A stretch of DNA of 64,000 nt from Trichoderma breve (taxonomy: Eukaryota > Ascomycota > Sordariomycetes > Hypocreales > Hypocreaceae), in NCBI RefSeq assembly GCF_028502605.1, contig NC_079232.1, positions 7,502,001 through 7,566,000 of the forward strand, written 5' to 3'. Under the pieces are notes generated by a model that saw nothing but the letters and a program-made list of their open reading frames with translations, searched no databases and had not been told where the DNA came from. Shown here one piece after another: positions 36,532-47,000 of the stretch. Position numbers and translations under genes: made by a program. Numbering within the stretch: position 1 is the first letter of the stretch; each line of letters starts with the position of its first letter.

Positions 36532-37336
36532 ATGGAGTCTAAACCTATAATATTCTACGACCTTGCTGGAAGAGTAAACAAGTGTTACTCAAACAACACT
36601 TGGAAAAGTACGGCAGGAAGCCAGCCCCTCTCTCGTATATCATATCGTAACAAATTCTAACTGGAAGCCAGTACGTCTGGTGCTCAATTATAAAGCCGTC
36701 CCCTACGAGGTTGTGCACACTGAATACCCTGACATCAAAGATCTTCTTATATCCAAAGGCGTGAAACCTAATGTTATCGACGAATATACATGGTTTCCGT
36801 TTACTCTTCCGGCAGTGACACTTCCTGACGGATCGACTGTGCAAAACTCACGTGCTATTGTGGACGAGCTCGAACGGCTATTCCCATCACCATCTATGCG
36901 GCTCGACAATGGCTACACGGAGCGCGCAATACGGCTCGCCCACGACCTAATGATGGGGCTTGGGGCAGATAATTGTTATACGTTATACAGTCGAACCTAT
37001 AATCCGCGTACAACTACACATTTTAATAATGTATATGCGCCTTTTTTTAAAGTGTCGTCGCTATCGGAGCTCGCCGAGAGCCCCTTGGTTTGGGATGGTG
37101 CATGGGCCAGCGCTCAAGACGCTCTGAAGAAGACCAAGGAGCTCCTTTGCGAACATCCCGAGGGCCCGTTCGTAGAGGGTACTACTTTTAGCTACGCGGA
37201 TTGCTTAATCGGAGGAGTTTGGCAGTGGCTGAGGGTTCCGAATCCAGAAATGTTTCAAAGGGTTATGAGCTACGACGAATCGTTCAGGAAGCACCAAGAA
37301 GCGTTAGCACCATACCTCGAGCGTGATGGCTCGTGA
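36532..37336 (+). CDS. Glutathione S-transferase-like protein
   Basis: Two exons (36532-36607 and 36672-37336; 64-nt intron) join in phase to about 246 residues. The N-terminal thioredoxin-like domain reads KPIIFYDLAG, then NNTWKIRLVLNYKAVPYEVV, with the cis-Pro position in FTLPAVTLPDGSTVQNSRAI (the 'LPxL..G..v.dS..I' GSH-binding element). The all-helical C-terminal domain contains FVEGTTFSYADCLIGGVWQW. This pattern matches fungal GSTs near the Ure2p/beta-etherase-like groups often found beside natural-product genes. The role could be GSH conjugation of a reactive intermediate or isomerisation. Confidence 0.88.
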
Positions 37337-39083
37337 TGGCTAAATACTGATGAAAAACTGTCGTGCTGGTACAGTAATGAAACCCGGCTCAAGCTTTGGT
37401 ACATTTGTCAGGGACGGGTGAGGTTGGTTTGCTTCAGACCCAGGCCAGTGCGCTAGGCCAAGCCCATCGACAAGTGATGTACATGATGGACATGTTGAGA
37501 AGTGTAGTTGGGTGCATTATTGTCTTGATGAAAGGTCTTCATTATCTATCAAAACGTCGGGGGCAGGACCTCTTATATATACACTCTACGAGGTCCACAG
37601 AGACAGATCGGTCAAGGATACCCTGCAACAACAGGATTCGGCTGCTCAACGAGCGTAGCTCTGCAGTCTTGCCCCTCTGGTGCACGCTCATATTTTGCCA
37701 TATGCACTAATACCATAGTCATATATTACAAGTGAGTTTTTTTCCACGGAGCAACCAGCTTAGACTATTTGATTTTGCTCCCTTCCGCTGAATACTCGAA
37801 AACGTACTTCTCTTCGATGTACTCACCGGGTGGAAACGCCAGCCACTGAGCAGCTACCCCTCGGTCCGCTGCATTAGCTCCTCTTTACGTCGCGTGAGCT
37901 AATCTCGCGCTCGCCAATACTAATCCCACTCATTGAAGAAATGGACATTTTGGTAGAGGAATTCGTCCCGCCACTTGTTCAGATCATAGGTTACTTTACT
38001 CCAATAACTTAGAACGTCTTCGGAAAGTCGTACTTCTATCACACGATATATACAGTGCCTCGAGGACAGCGGTAGGCTGTAGGTCTCTGAGTGTTCCCGC
38101 TAGATATAAAAATTCGGATTACGTGTGATCGATTAGTAACCTAATGTCCGGACATAACATAGGGACCGGACATATCGACCCCCACAGTGATTTGTATGTA
38201 TGATACAATTAAAATAAAACTTACAAATCCAATACTAAGGTACCTAGCTAATGAAAAAAAAAAAAAAAAAAAACAAGTCTTGTACCTTTGAAACCAATTT
38301 GAAAAGTCTTGTCGTGAAAGTTTTCAGCAGTCACTAGTAGTTAACGAGGCACGACTGATGCCCAATGGCCCTGAATTCTCAATCGACCTCAGAGGAGATC
38401 ATTTGTTATATGACGCTGCTGTTGAGACACGCGCTTTGGAAATATTTCCTAATGTGTATTGTAAATGTTATATCGTTACAATAGCAACCTCCAGAGAGAC
38501 CATAGAACCTTGAACTTTGACACTGAGCAAAAACGGCCACTGATAGAAGTTAACAGGGTCAAAAAGCGGGAAACTCCGTTTCAACGGATGAAGCGGCCGC
38601 TGTAGTACAGCCACCAGTACGAATGCAGCAGAAAGTGCCAGGAACAGAAGTGTCTCTATAGCTTACAAATTAAGCTTGAGTGCTAGTGTCACAAGGGGAA
38701 GGCAGTCGTACATGTTTGGAACAGTTACCTGCCAGGCCAGATTACTAACGTACTTCCGAACTTGTCTGGTAGGCGAAGTTATGCGCATCCTGAGTGCGTC
38801 ATATCGGTTTGAAGCAAAGATGTCAGAGCTAAAAGATGTCAGAGCAAATAGATATTGAGATGATTGGTAAGACAGCTGATAGCAGAAGGTAAGGTTGAAC
38901 CGCATGAAGCCTTGGGAGATTTCTATAAAGAGCGGTTCATTTCTCAACGCTAGCCTCAGTCCTTGTAAAAGACATCATCGCCTTTCTATCAACCAAACAT
39001 TTTTTTTTTCGAGTTCATCCTCTGTGGTGGAAAAACCAGTATTAAAGGACATTTGCGAGTCTTTGTCAGAACAGCAAGGCATC
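37337..39083. other. Intergenic with a decayed coding remnant and an A tract
   Basis: This contains the remnant at 37765-38115 (separate entry) and a 20-base A run at 38254-38273. No intact gene. In-frame ATGs exist upstream of the amidase (from 38895), but they precede a low-complexity leader, so I do not use them. Confidence 0.5.
37765..38115 (-). pseudogene. Decayed protein-coding remnant, family not recognised
   Basis: Reading the minus strand, one frame gives RVIEVRLSEDVLSYWSKVTY then DLNKWRDEFLYQNVHFFNEW, D, stop, YWRARD, stop, LTRRKEEL. A shift into another frame then gives ANAADRGVAAQWLAFPPGEY followed by IEEKYVFEYSAEGSKIK and a TAG at 37767-37765. Strong codon-like structure, amphipathic composition and a natural C-terminus argue for a former gene, but stops and a frameshift break it. 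At least two stops (TAG) sit where Trp (TGG) would fit, as RIP-type G-to-A change would produce. I do not recognise the family. Confidence 0.6.
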
Positions 39084-40496
39084 ATGAGTCTGGATCTTAG
39101 ATACTCCGACGCTACGGCGCTTGCCGAGCTGATTCGCACGGGCAAAGTGTCTGCCGTAGAAGTTATGCAGGCTCACCTCGACCGCATAAATTCTCTGAAC
39201 CCCCAGCTGAATGCTATCGTCACCCTTAACAAGAGTGCGTTGGAGGAGGCCAAAGCCGCAGACGCAGCAGTGCAGGCTGGTACAAAGAATCTCGGCCCCC
39301 TGCATGGCGTCCCATTCACCGTGAAAGATTCGATTGATACTGCAGGCGTGGCGACACAACGCGGCTCGCCAATTTTCGAAGGCCGCGTGCCGTCGTCCGA
39401 CGCCGTCAGCGTTGCGCGGATGAAGGCCGCCGGCGCCATTTTACTTGCCAAGACCAACCTCCCGGAATTCTCATACGCCTGCGAAAGTGAGAATCTCCTC
39501 ACGGGCAGGACGAACAACCCTTGGAACCTCGAGAAGACGCCAGGGGGCTCCAGCGGCGGAGAGTCGGCGGCCATTGCAGCCGGACTCTCCCCTATTGGCT
39601 TGGGCACCGATCTTAGCATCTCAGTACGCGGCCCGTCTGCGATGACAGGCATCATGGCGCTCAAGCCAACTCACGGGCGTATTCCTATGACAGGCGTATG
39701 GCCACGAGAGCCTCGCCGGTTCTGGCATACAGGGCCAATGGCGCGAAGCGTTCGCGACTTGGCTCTGGCATACTCGGTGATGGCTGGCCCCGACGGGCAA
39801 GATGCATTTTCGTCACTGGGGGCCAACTTTGATGCCGGAGTCGGAGCGACGCCCAAACGACAGCTCAAGGTCGGCTGGCTAGTAGAGCCGGGGTTTGGCC
39901 CTATTGATCGCGAGGTTGGCTCAACCGTCCGGGCTGCCGCCGAGGCTCTCAAAGCTGCAGGCTGTGCCGTCGAGTCTGTCCGCATCCCGGCTCTGGAGCA
40001 GGACTTCGCCCTGGACGTGTTTTTACGCATTCATGTCAATGAGATGAAACCCCCCATGGTGAAAATCACCAGCGGGCAACCCGAAGAAAAGATTTTCAAG
40101 AATGCTCGGGGCATGTTGAACACTCCCGAAACACCAATGGCCGAGTTCGTTGATGCTGAGCAGGCAATTGATAGGCTCAAGGACGGCTTTGCCGAATATT
40201 TCCAAAAGTATGATGCACTTGTGTGCCCTGTGATTCCAGTACCCTCGCATGGGCACGCTATTGAAGAGCTCACGATTGACGGGCAGACCGTCAGTAACTT
40301 CAATATTTGTTCGACCACCACGCCTTTCACTGTAACGGGACTACCAGGACTGTCAATCCCGTTCGGAGCAAGTCATGATGGCATGCCAATCGGTGTCCAG
40401 CTTGTCAGTAGCTGGCACGCTGAGTCCACAGTCCTGCACCTCGCATCCGTGCTGGAAAAGGTCAGCCCTGTTAAGGGGTCTCATCCAAACATATAA
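39084..40496 (+). CDS. Amidase-signature family hydrolase
   Basis: An intronless frame of about 470 residues from the ATG giving MSLDLRYSDATALAELI; the frame also opens 189 nt upstream, but that leader is low-complexity. Catalytic Lys: FTVKDSIDTAGV. The Gly/Ser loop is TPGGSSGGESAAIAAG with the cis-Ser, followed by LGTDLSISVRGPSAMTGI. The nucleophile position usually reads GGSIR; here it is SISVR, a variant known in one amidase subgroup. LKPTHGRIPMTG follows. It would hydrolyse a C-N bond of an amide. Intronless and GC-richer than nearby DNA, it could be of bacterial origin, which is only a suspicion. It is the nearest gene to the PKS on that side (564 bp from the PKS stop, convergent). Confidence 0.9.
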   Translation: MSLDLRYSDATALAELIRTGKVSAVEVMQAHLDRINSLNPQLNAIVTLNKSALEEAKAADAAVQAGTKNLGPLHGVPFTVKDSIDTAGVATQRGSPIFEGRVPSSDAVSVARMKAAGAILLAKTNLPEFSYACESENLLTGRTNNPWNLEKTPGGSSGGESAAIAAGLSPIGLGTDLSISVRGPSAMTGIMALKPTHGRIPMTGVWPREPRRFWHTGPMARSVRDLALAYSVMAGPDGQDAFSSLGANFDAGVGATPKRQLKVGWLVEPGFGPIDREVGSTVRAAAEALKAAGCAVESVRIPALEQDFALDVFLRIHVNEMKPPMVKITSGQPEEKIFKNARGMLNTPETPMAEFVDAEQAIDRLKDGFAEYFQKYDALVCPVIPVPSHGHAIEELTIDGQTVSNFNICSTTTPFTVTGLPGLSIPFGASHDGMPIGVQLVSSWHAESTVLHLASVLEKVSPVKGSHPNI

Positions 40497-41060
40497 ACAG
40501 GCTCGTTAGGATAAACTTCGCAGTCGAGGGATTTAAATATCGGATTAGGGACTTGAGTACTATATCTCTATAGTATATATTTCATTACTTATAGAAGATG
40601 TTGTTTTATTCTTAAAAGTGTATCGCATTTAAATGTAGCTGTCATGGCGAGGTGGTTTAAGGCTGATGGGTTGACCACAGGCCCTTTAGTACGATACCAC
40701 ATTCCGCACCGACTGTGAGGCTTGGGGAGGTATTGAAGATAGTAATGATATCGGCCTAATCGTTTACTTGTTATTTATAGAAATAAGATAAAGCGTATTG
40801 GTATTCAAAATGTATAACTTTGCTATTGCATTTTAGCGATAAGCTTACAATCCGGCTCAAAGTAATACTTCCAGGATAACTTTTCTTTAGTAGCTAACCC
40901 AGCGGATTTACATTTGCTTTTTAATGAATGCTTTCAATCACTTTTTTTATTTACTATTTCTGACTAATAGCTATCTGCTACTCTACCAGACACCTATTCA
41001 TCCCCAATCACCATAATGGGAATATCACCAGACAACAATATTGTTGCAAAATAAGATCTC
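40497..41060. other. AT-rich convergent spacer
   Basis: This lies between the 3' ends of the amidase and PKS. TA-rich, no gene recognised. Confidence 0.5.
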
Positions 41061-44000
41061 TCAAGGCCCAAGCAGTCCAGCAAGAGTCGAGGCCCAAGTA
41101 TTAACCTGATTGAGTTTTAGTAAATTGAACCGTTTGTAGGAAAAGATTTCATCGACTTGCTTACCTTTGCGGGAGTCATCATGGAGAAGTGGTTGCCGTC
41201 GGCGCGAACCACACTCACGCTTCCCAAGAGTTCATCCCATCCCAAAGATCCGTCGTCGACCCTGTCGTCCAAGAACCACTCTGTGATCCTCTGTTCTTCG
41301 GGCTTGACCTCTGGCCTGCGCACAGTATCCTGCTTGTCTGCGCCCTCCTTCGCTGAGACTAGCACAGCTTGTGGCAACTTCCTGCCAGGCAGCTTGCTCA
41401 CCTTGTACGCCGCCACCTGTTGTCTTGCTAGCGTGAAGTGGTCGTTCTCAACAACTTTACCTCTGCTGCTCTCGCCATTCTTGTCTTGGGCTATGCTATC
41501 CAAAAACTCGCACAAGGCGTCGGGTAGCGTGCTTGCGAAGGTGGGACACGCCGTATCGATGAGGAATAGCTTCTCGACCTCATTGCCGTCCTCAAGCAAC
41601 TGTCGCGCTGCTTCATAGGCCACAACACCGCCGACCGAATATCCACCGAGCAAGTAAGGACCCTCGGGCTGACGGCGCTTGATCTCGCCGACGTAGATGG
41701 CAGCAAGCTCCTCGATAGTAGGTATATTGAGGGCGTCGGGCTTGTTCTTGAGGAAGGGACTGTTGAGAGCATACACAGACACCTCTTCAGCACTGCTCAG
41801 CAACGGCCCAAGAGCGCCAAACACCGCACCGGACCCAAATCCATCTGGGGCAAGGAATACGTTGCGGCCTCCTGAAGCCCGTGAACCACGATGAAGCAAC
41901 GTCGATGTCGCCTTTGCAGAACACTGCTTCTCCGGCTCAGCAACCATACCACAGACCACTCGGACACCTCTGGATTCTCTCGTTGAGCCCTCAGACCAGT
42001 CCACGTGCGCAAATCCAGAGTCGTTCATGACCTTCTCCCAGGCCCAGGGGCTCTGCAGCGCATATGAGCGGCCGTCGTCGAACAACCACCACCCGTCCAG
42101 AAGGCCCCAGACAAGGTCATACCACGCCAGCTTTTGCGCCAGCTCAACCAGTGCCACGGCGCCGTCGTCAGGTCGTACCATCTTGCGGATATTAGTCAGG
42201 CAAACATTCAGGTTGCGTGTTGCGTGCACGCAGTTGCTCGACACAACGACATGGTACTTTCCTAGCAACTCCTGCGGGGGCTCCTCTTCGATGTTCAGTT
42301 TACTAAAGTCCATGCCTTGAACGCCCTTAAATGTCTTCTTGGCGCGCGCAAGCAGTGAAGGCGAGAGCTCGGTGAATGTATATGAAAAGGGAAGTCCAGT
42401 GGCTTGAAGCAGCGGTACGAGATGTTTAGTGGTGCCACCTGTGCCGGCGCCGACCTCGAGGATCCGGAATGGTTCACCATCGGAGGCCTGCAAGTGGATA
42501 GCGGCTGAGATGAAGTCGCACAAAACCCTTGTGGTGGCCAGCAGATCGGGGCCGTTTGCGTAGAAGTCTTCTAGTAGGAGGCGACCCTTATCAGAGCCAA
42601 ACAAAAGAGAGACAGCGTCAGCTTTGCCAGACAGACATTCAGCCAAATGTGGCCCGAGAAGATCAGGCAGACCGTGTGTTGATGCGTATTGAGGGAAACG
42701 TGCGATGAGGTCGGCACTGAGTTCCACGGCCGACTTGACATTTGGGTCATGTAGGGGCGTCGGGCCGCGCATGTAGTCACCAGCTTTTGTTTTCTCGACG
42801 ATACCGGCCTCCTCTAGGATATCCCAGAGCCGCGGGACTTCTCTATGGTATTTGGCAAGGGTTCCCTGCAGGGCAGGGAGTTTCTCTCCTCGCTTGAAGT
42901 TTTCAATGAGGCAGCCGAGCTTGGCAAATCCTTCGGTAATGAATGCTGCGACGGTTTCCAGCTGAGGAGGATATACCTGATCCCAATAGCCCGTGAACTT
43001 GGTGTCCTTGGCATGTGCATCAAAGTTGCGGCGGATCTGCTGGAAAGCTGCGTGGGTTATTCTTCCACCGCTCCTCTCCAGCGTCGACTTCTCAGCAGCA
43101 GCCGGCGTGGTTGCGCCCGTGTACGGAGTCATTGAGATGTCGTTGATGGAGGCTGACTGCCCATGAGATCCATTGGAAGTGGGAGTTTGCGCTGAATCAA
43201 CACCTAGAGTTGCCCCGATGAGCTTGCACAGGGATGCCACATCGACCAGTGAAGAGAATTCCGAGTTTGAGATGTCAACGCTGAACGCATCATTCAAGTT
43301 ACTGATGATTTCCGATGCGACAAGGGAGTCGGCGCCCAGATCCTCGAGATTCGAGTCCATCTGAATCTCCTCGATAGGCACGTCTAGGGAATGGCTGAGT
43401 ATCGAGAAAATAGGCTCCCGCCAAGCCGATGAAGGCTTGCCGACTGCCTCAACAGTAGGTTCAAATACATGCTCAGGCTGCTGATATTCCTCTTCTTCTT
43501 CGCTGCTGTCAATCTCAGCGCCGGCATCATCGTCACCGCCACCGACTCGAGCAGAGATGAAAGCGCACAGAGAGGCAACATCCACAATCTTGGTGAACTC
43601 ATCATTCGAAATGTCCACTTTGAATGTATCGGAGATACTTGCCAGGATTTCTGAAGTCACCAGCGAGTCTGTACCGAGCTCCTCTAGCGTTGCGCTCTCA
43701 ATGATGTCCTCAGCAGGAATGTCGAGTGACTTGCTCAGAAGCTGCTGCACGCCACCCAGCACGAAGACCGACTTTTGACCACTCTTCTTAGCTTTGGGCT
43801 TCTTAGGCGCGATCGGAGCAGCAGTGATAGCAGCTGGTGGACTCTGATACGAGCTCTTGGGCGTGGATGTTTGAACATCAACTGGTCTTGCCGGAGCCTT
43901 GACTGGCTCTTTGATCTCCACACTTGTTCCTGGGTTGGCTCCCGCAATCACCTTGGCTAGTGAGATGCGAGGAACTCTCGAGAACTTTAGGCCCCTGGCA

Positions 44001-47000
44001 GACCAGACAAGTTTTCTTGTGTTCTTGTCAAAGCCAAATACATCCAAGATGGTCTCTTTGCTGTCCTCGTGAACAATCCTGGTGTATGCTCTGTATCTCG
44101 CGCTTCCCTTCAGCGCACTTAGCGGGCCTACGGAATCCATGCCAGTGCAAATGTAAGACATTTCGCCGTTCGTCTCCTCTTCTTCGCCTGCGTCCCGTAG
44201 CGAGTGCACAAATATGCCCGGCACTTGTAAGAAGTTGTCCATAACCAGTGGATCCGCGATACTCTTGTTGGGAGTCATGGCCGAAGCGTCCAAGTTGGAC
44301 AGCGGCATGTGAATGTCTCCTGCACCCTCCTTGCCTTGTTTGCCAACGAGGTATTTCAGGCCTTTATACGGCGGCGAATAGGTGGCCATCTTGGAGAAGA
44401 CCTTGTATATCATTGCGCCTCGCAGTGCCTCCGTATCGGTATCATCATCCAGAAGCGTTGAGAGGCGCTCCCACATGTGTCTATCGCTCGATTCGCTGCC
44501 AGACTTGGAGCCGTTGGTCAGAGATATGACGCCTGTGGCATGTGAGGTTGGCTTCTCGTTGTCTTTAAAGGAAGCCAACTTGAAGTCCCATGCACTCCCC
44601 GTCTTCTTTGTTAACGTGAGTCTGACTGAGCGTTTCGAGTCTATACCAAGAGGAGCGTTGATCTTAATGGCATCCACTGTGGTTTCCGCGTTCTTCCCAG
44701 GATTCAGCAGAGCGACTGCATGCGCAGCCAGTTCGAGGTAAATTGCTGCTGGGCATAATGAAGAACCAACAACAATGTGACCTTTGACAAGCTCATGGTA
44801 GCGCCTGCTGCGTGTGTCTACCTTGAAGACATACTCTCCCTGATTCTGGCTCTTGTCCTGCTCTATGTAGGGGTAGTCACTGATGTCTTGGTGGCAGTGA
44901 GGGCACAAACCGGACAGTGGTGCCTCGCCGCCTTGCTTCGTACTTGCGCTGCCAAGGGGAGTGTAATCAAGCCAGTGATTGTGCTTTTCGAATTGATACT
45001 GCGGTAGATGCACGGGCACATAGCTCGCGGCTTGGCTCCGGTGGAAGGGCCAGAACTGTACGTTCGTGTGCCCGTTCTTCCACAGCGCCACCGTGGCGTC
45101 TGCAAGAGATCGAACTGGGTCTTTGCCATTGATCGGTACAAAGCCGTGCTGGTCTTGAGCCTGTGCTTGTGGTATCGCGTTCCGTGCCAACGCGATAATG
45201 GGACCGCCGAAGCCAGCCTCCAAAAACGTGCATGAACCCAGACGATCGACAATGCGCGAGATGGCTTTTCCAAAGTACACTGCACCCCGAGTATTGCGGG
45301 CGATCACGTTGGGACCAGGACCGGTCCAGGAGTCCTCGTGGCACGATTCGAAAGGGTAAATGGGATTCTATCCCGAAAGAGAGGGTTAGCAAATCATCTC
45401 AATAGAAAACGGAGGCTATTGAGCTGTCTTTGAGTATCTCTTTCTACTGACCTTGAATGTGACCGAAGCTGATAGCACCGCTGCTTCATCAACGATCGGG
45501 TCAGCCATGACTGAATGGTATGCATGCATTCCTCTCAGGACCTTGAAGCGGAGCTTTTCACCGCTGGCTTTCCTCTCGATCAAGTGCGATTCAAGCAAGT
45601 CGATGTCCGGTGTATGCCCAGCGACAACGTAGTTGTTAGGCCCGTTGTAGCACGCAATGTCAAGCTTAACGTCAGGATGCTGCTCGTTGAAGCGCTGCAT
45701 GTTTTGAGCAGGCGTCGTCCCCGTCCCGACCAAGTCGGCCTCGATGGCTACCATGGACCCGGTGTCATCGCCCCAGAGCTTCGCGATGAGAGATGCACGT
45801 CCTATTTATAATTAGCATTCCAAAAGTCACTCTATCAGTCGAATCATTTAATTACTGACTATCAAACTGTTAGCATACGGCGCCAGGCTCAGATAATCGG
45901 AGCAAATTCAGCCCGGGGACAAGACATACCCAGTAACAAGTCGCATACCATCCTTCAGTGTTATGGCGCCCGAGACAGTCAGTGCTGCCCACTCGCCAAA
46001 GGAGTGGCCAGAAATTGCCTGGGGCCTCACTCCTGAAGCAATCCACGACATACCGGACGAGTACTGAATAGCGAACATGGCAGCGTGGCGGAGGACGAGA
46101 TCATCGCTTTCTTGGACTCCCTCGAGGACAGCCGGGAAGAGACTGGGAAGCCCAAGAGACTGAATTGCCTCTTCGCAGTCGTCTATATATGACTTGAAGA
46201 GCAGAGAGCTCTCATATAGAGCCTTGGCAGGCGGAACTGCAGTGCCATTCTGTCCACTGAAGAGTAACACAATTGACTTGGGCTTGGGAGAGGCCGTGGT
46301 AATGTGGCTCTCGGGATCAGCGAGTTGTGTCTGCAGGTCGTTCACTTGAGTTGGAGAGTCAGTACCTAGTCTGGAGAAGCTTAGAACATTGTAAATAGCG
46401 AGTATATGACTTACCAGATGTGACAGTCGTGGAGAACACGTGTTGGAGTTGGCGGTTCTGCTTCTTCGCCAGCGTAAAAGCCAGGTGCCGAACGAACTCA
46501 GGAGTAGACGACTCTCTATCTAGCTGACTCTTCAGTTTGGCGAAATAAGCCAAAAGACTGGATTTAGAACCGGCAGATATGAAAATAGGGAACTTTGAAA
46601 CAGAAGCATTGGCCGTGTTAGACTCAAGCAATGAAGGCGAAGATGACGATCGAGGAGGTGGAGGCGCAACGACAGTGGCCGCATTGTTACCAGAAGCACC
46701 ATAACTGCTCACCAGTGCCAAACGCAAGTCATCTCGCCATTCTTTCAAGGAGGTCGAGATCGCCATTTGGTCAGGCTCGAGGGCTGGAATATTCGGGTTC
46801 AGTGTTTGGAACTGGGCCTGAGGTGTAATTTTACCGTGCTTCATCATGAGCAGGACCTTGATCAGGGAAATCGCGCCTGAAGCGCCCTCAGAATGGCCGA
46901 CATTGGGTTTCACAGCGCCGACATGCAAAGTATTGCCCCGGTCCGGACCACCAAGAACCTGTCGGATCGCCTCAACCTCGACGGGGTCACCAGCGCGTGT

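Noticed and set aside
38895..39083. Upstream start adding 63 residues to the amidase
   Set aside because: The leader is low-complexity (Phe/Ser run), and MSLDLRY matches the usual N-terminus of the family.
40641..40730. tRNA-Ser/Leu-like start (GGCGAGGTGGTTTAAGGC) suggesting a tRNA gene
   Set aside because: No GGTTCRANNCC B-box or closing acceptor stem follows within 100 bases.
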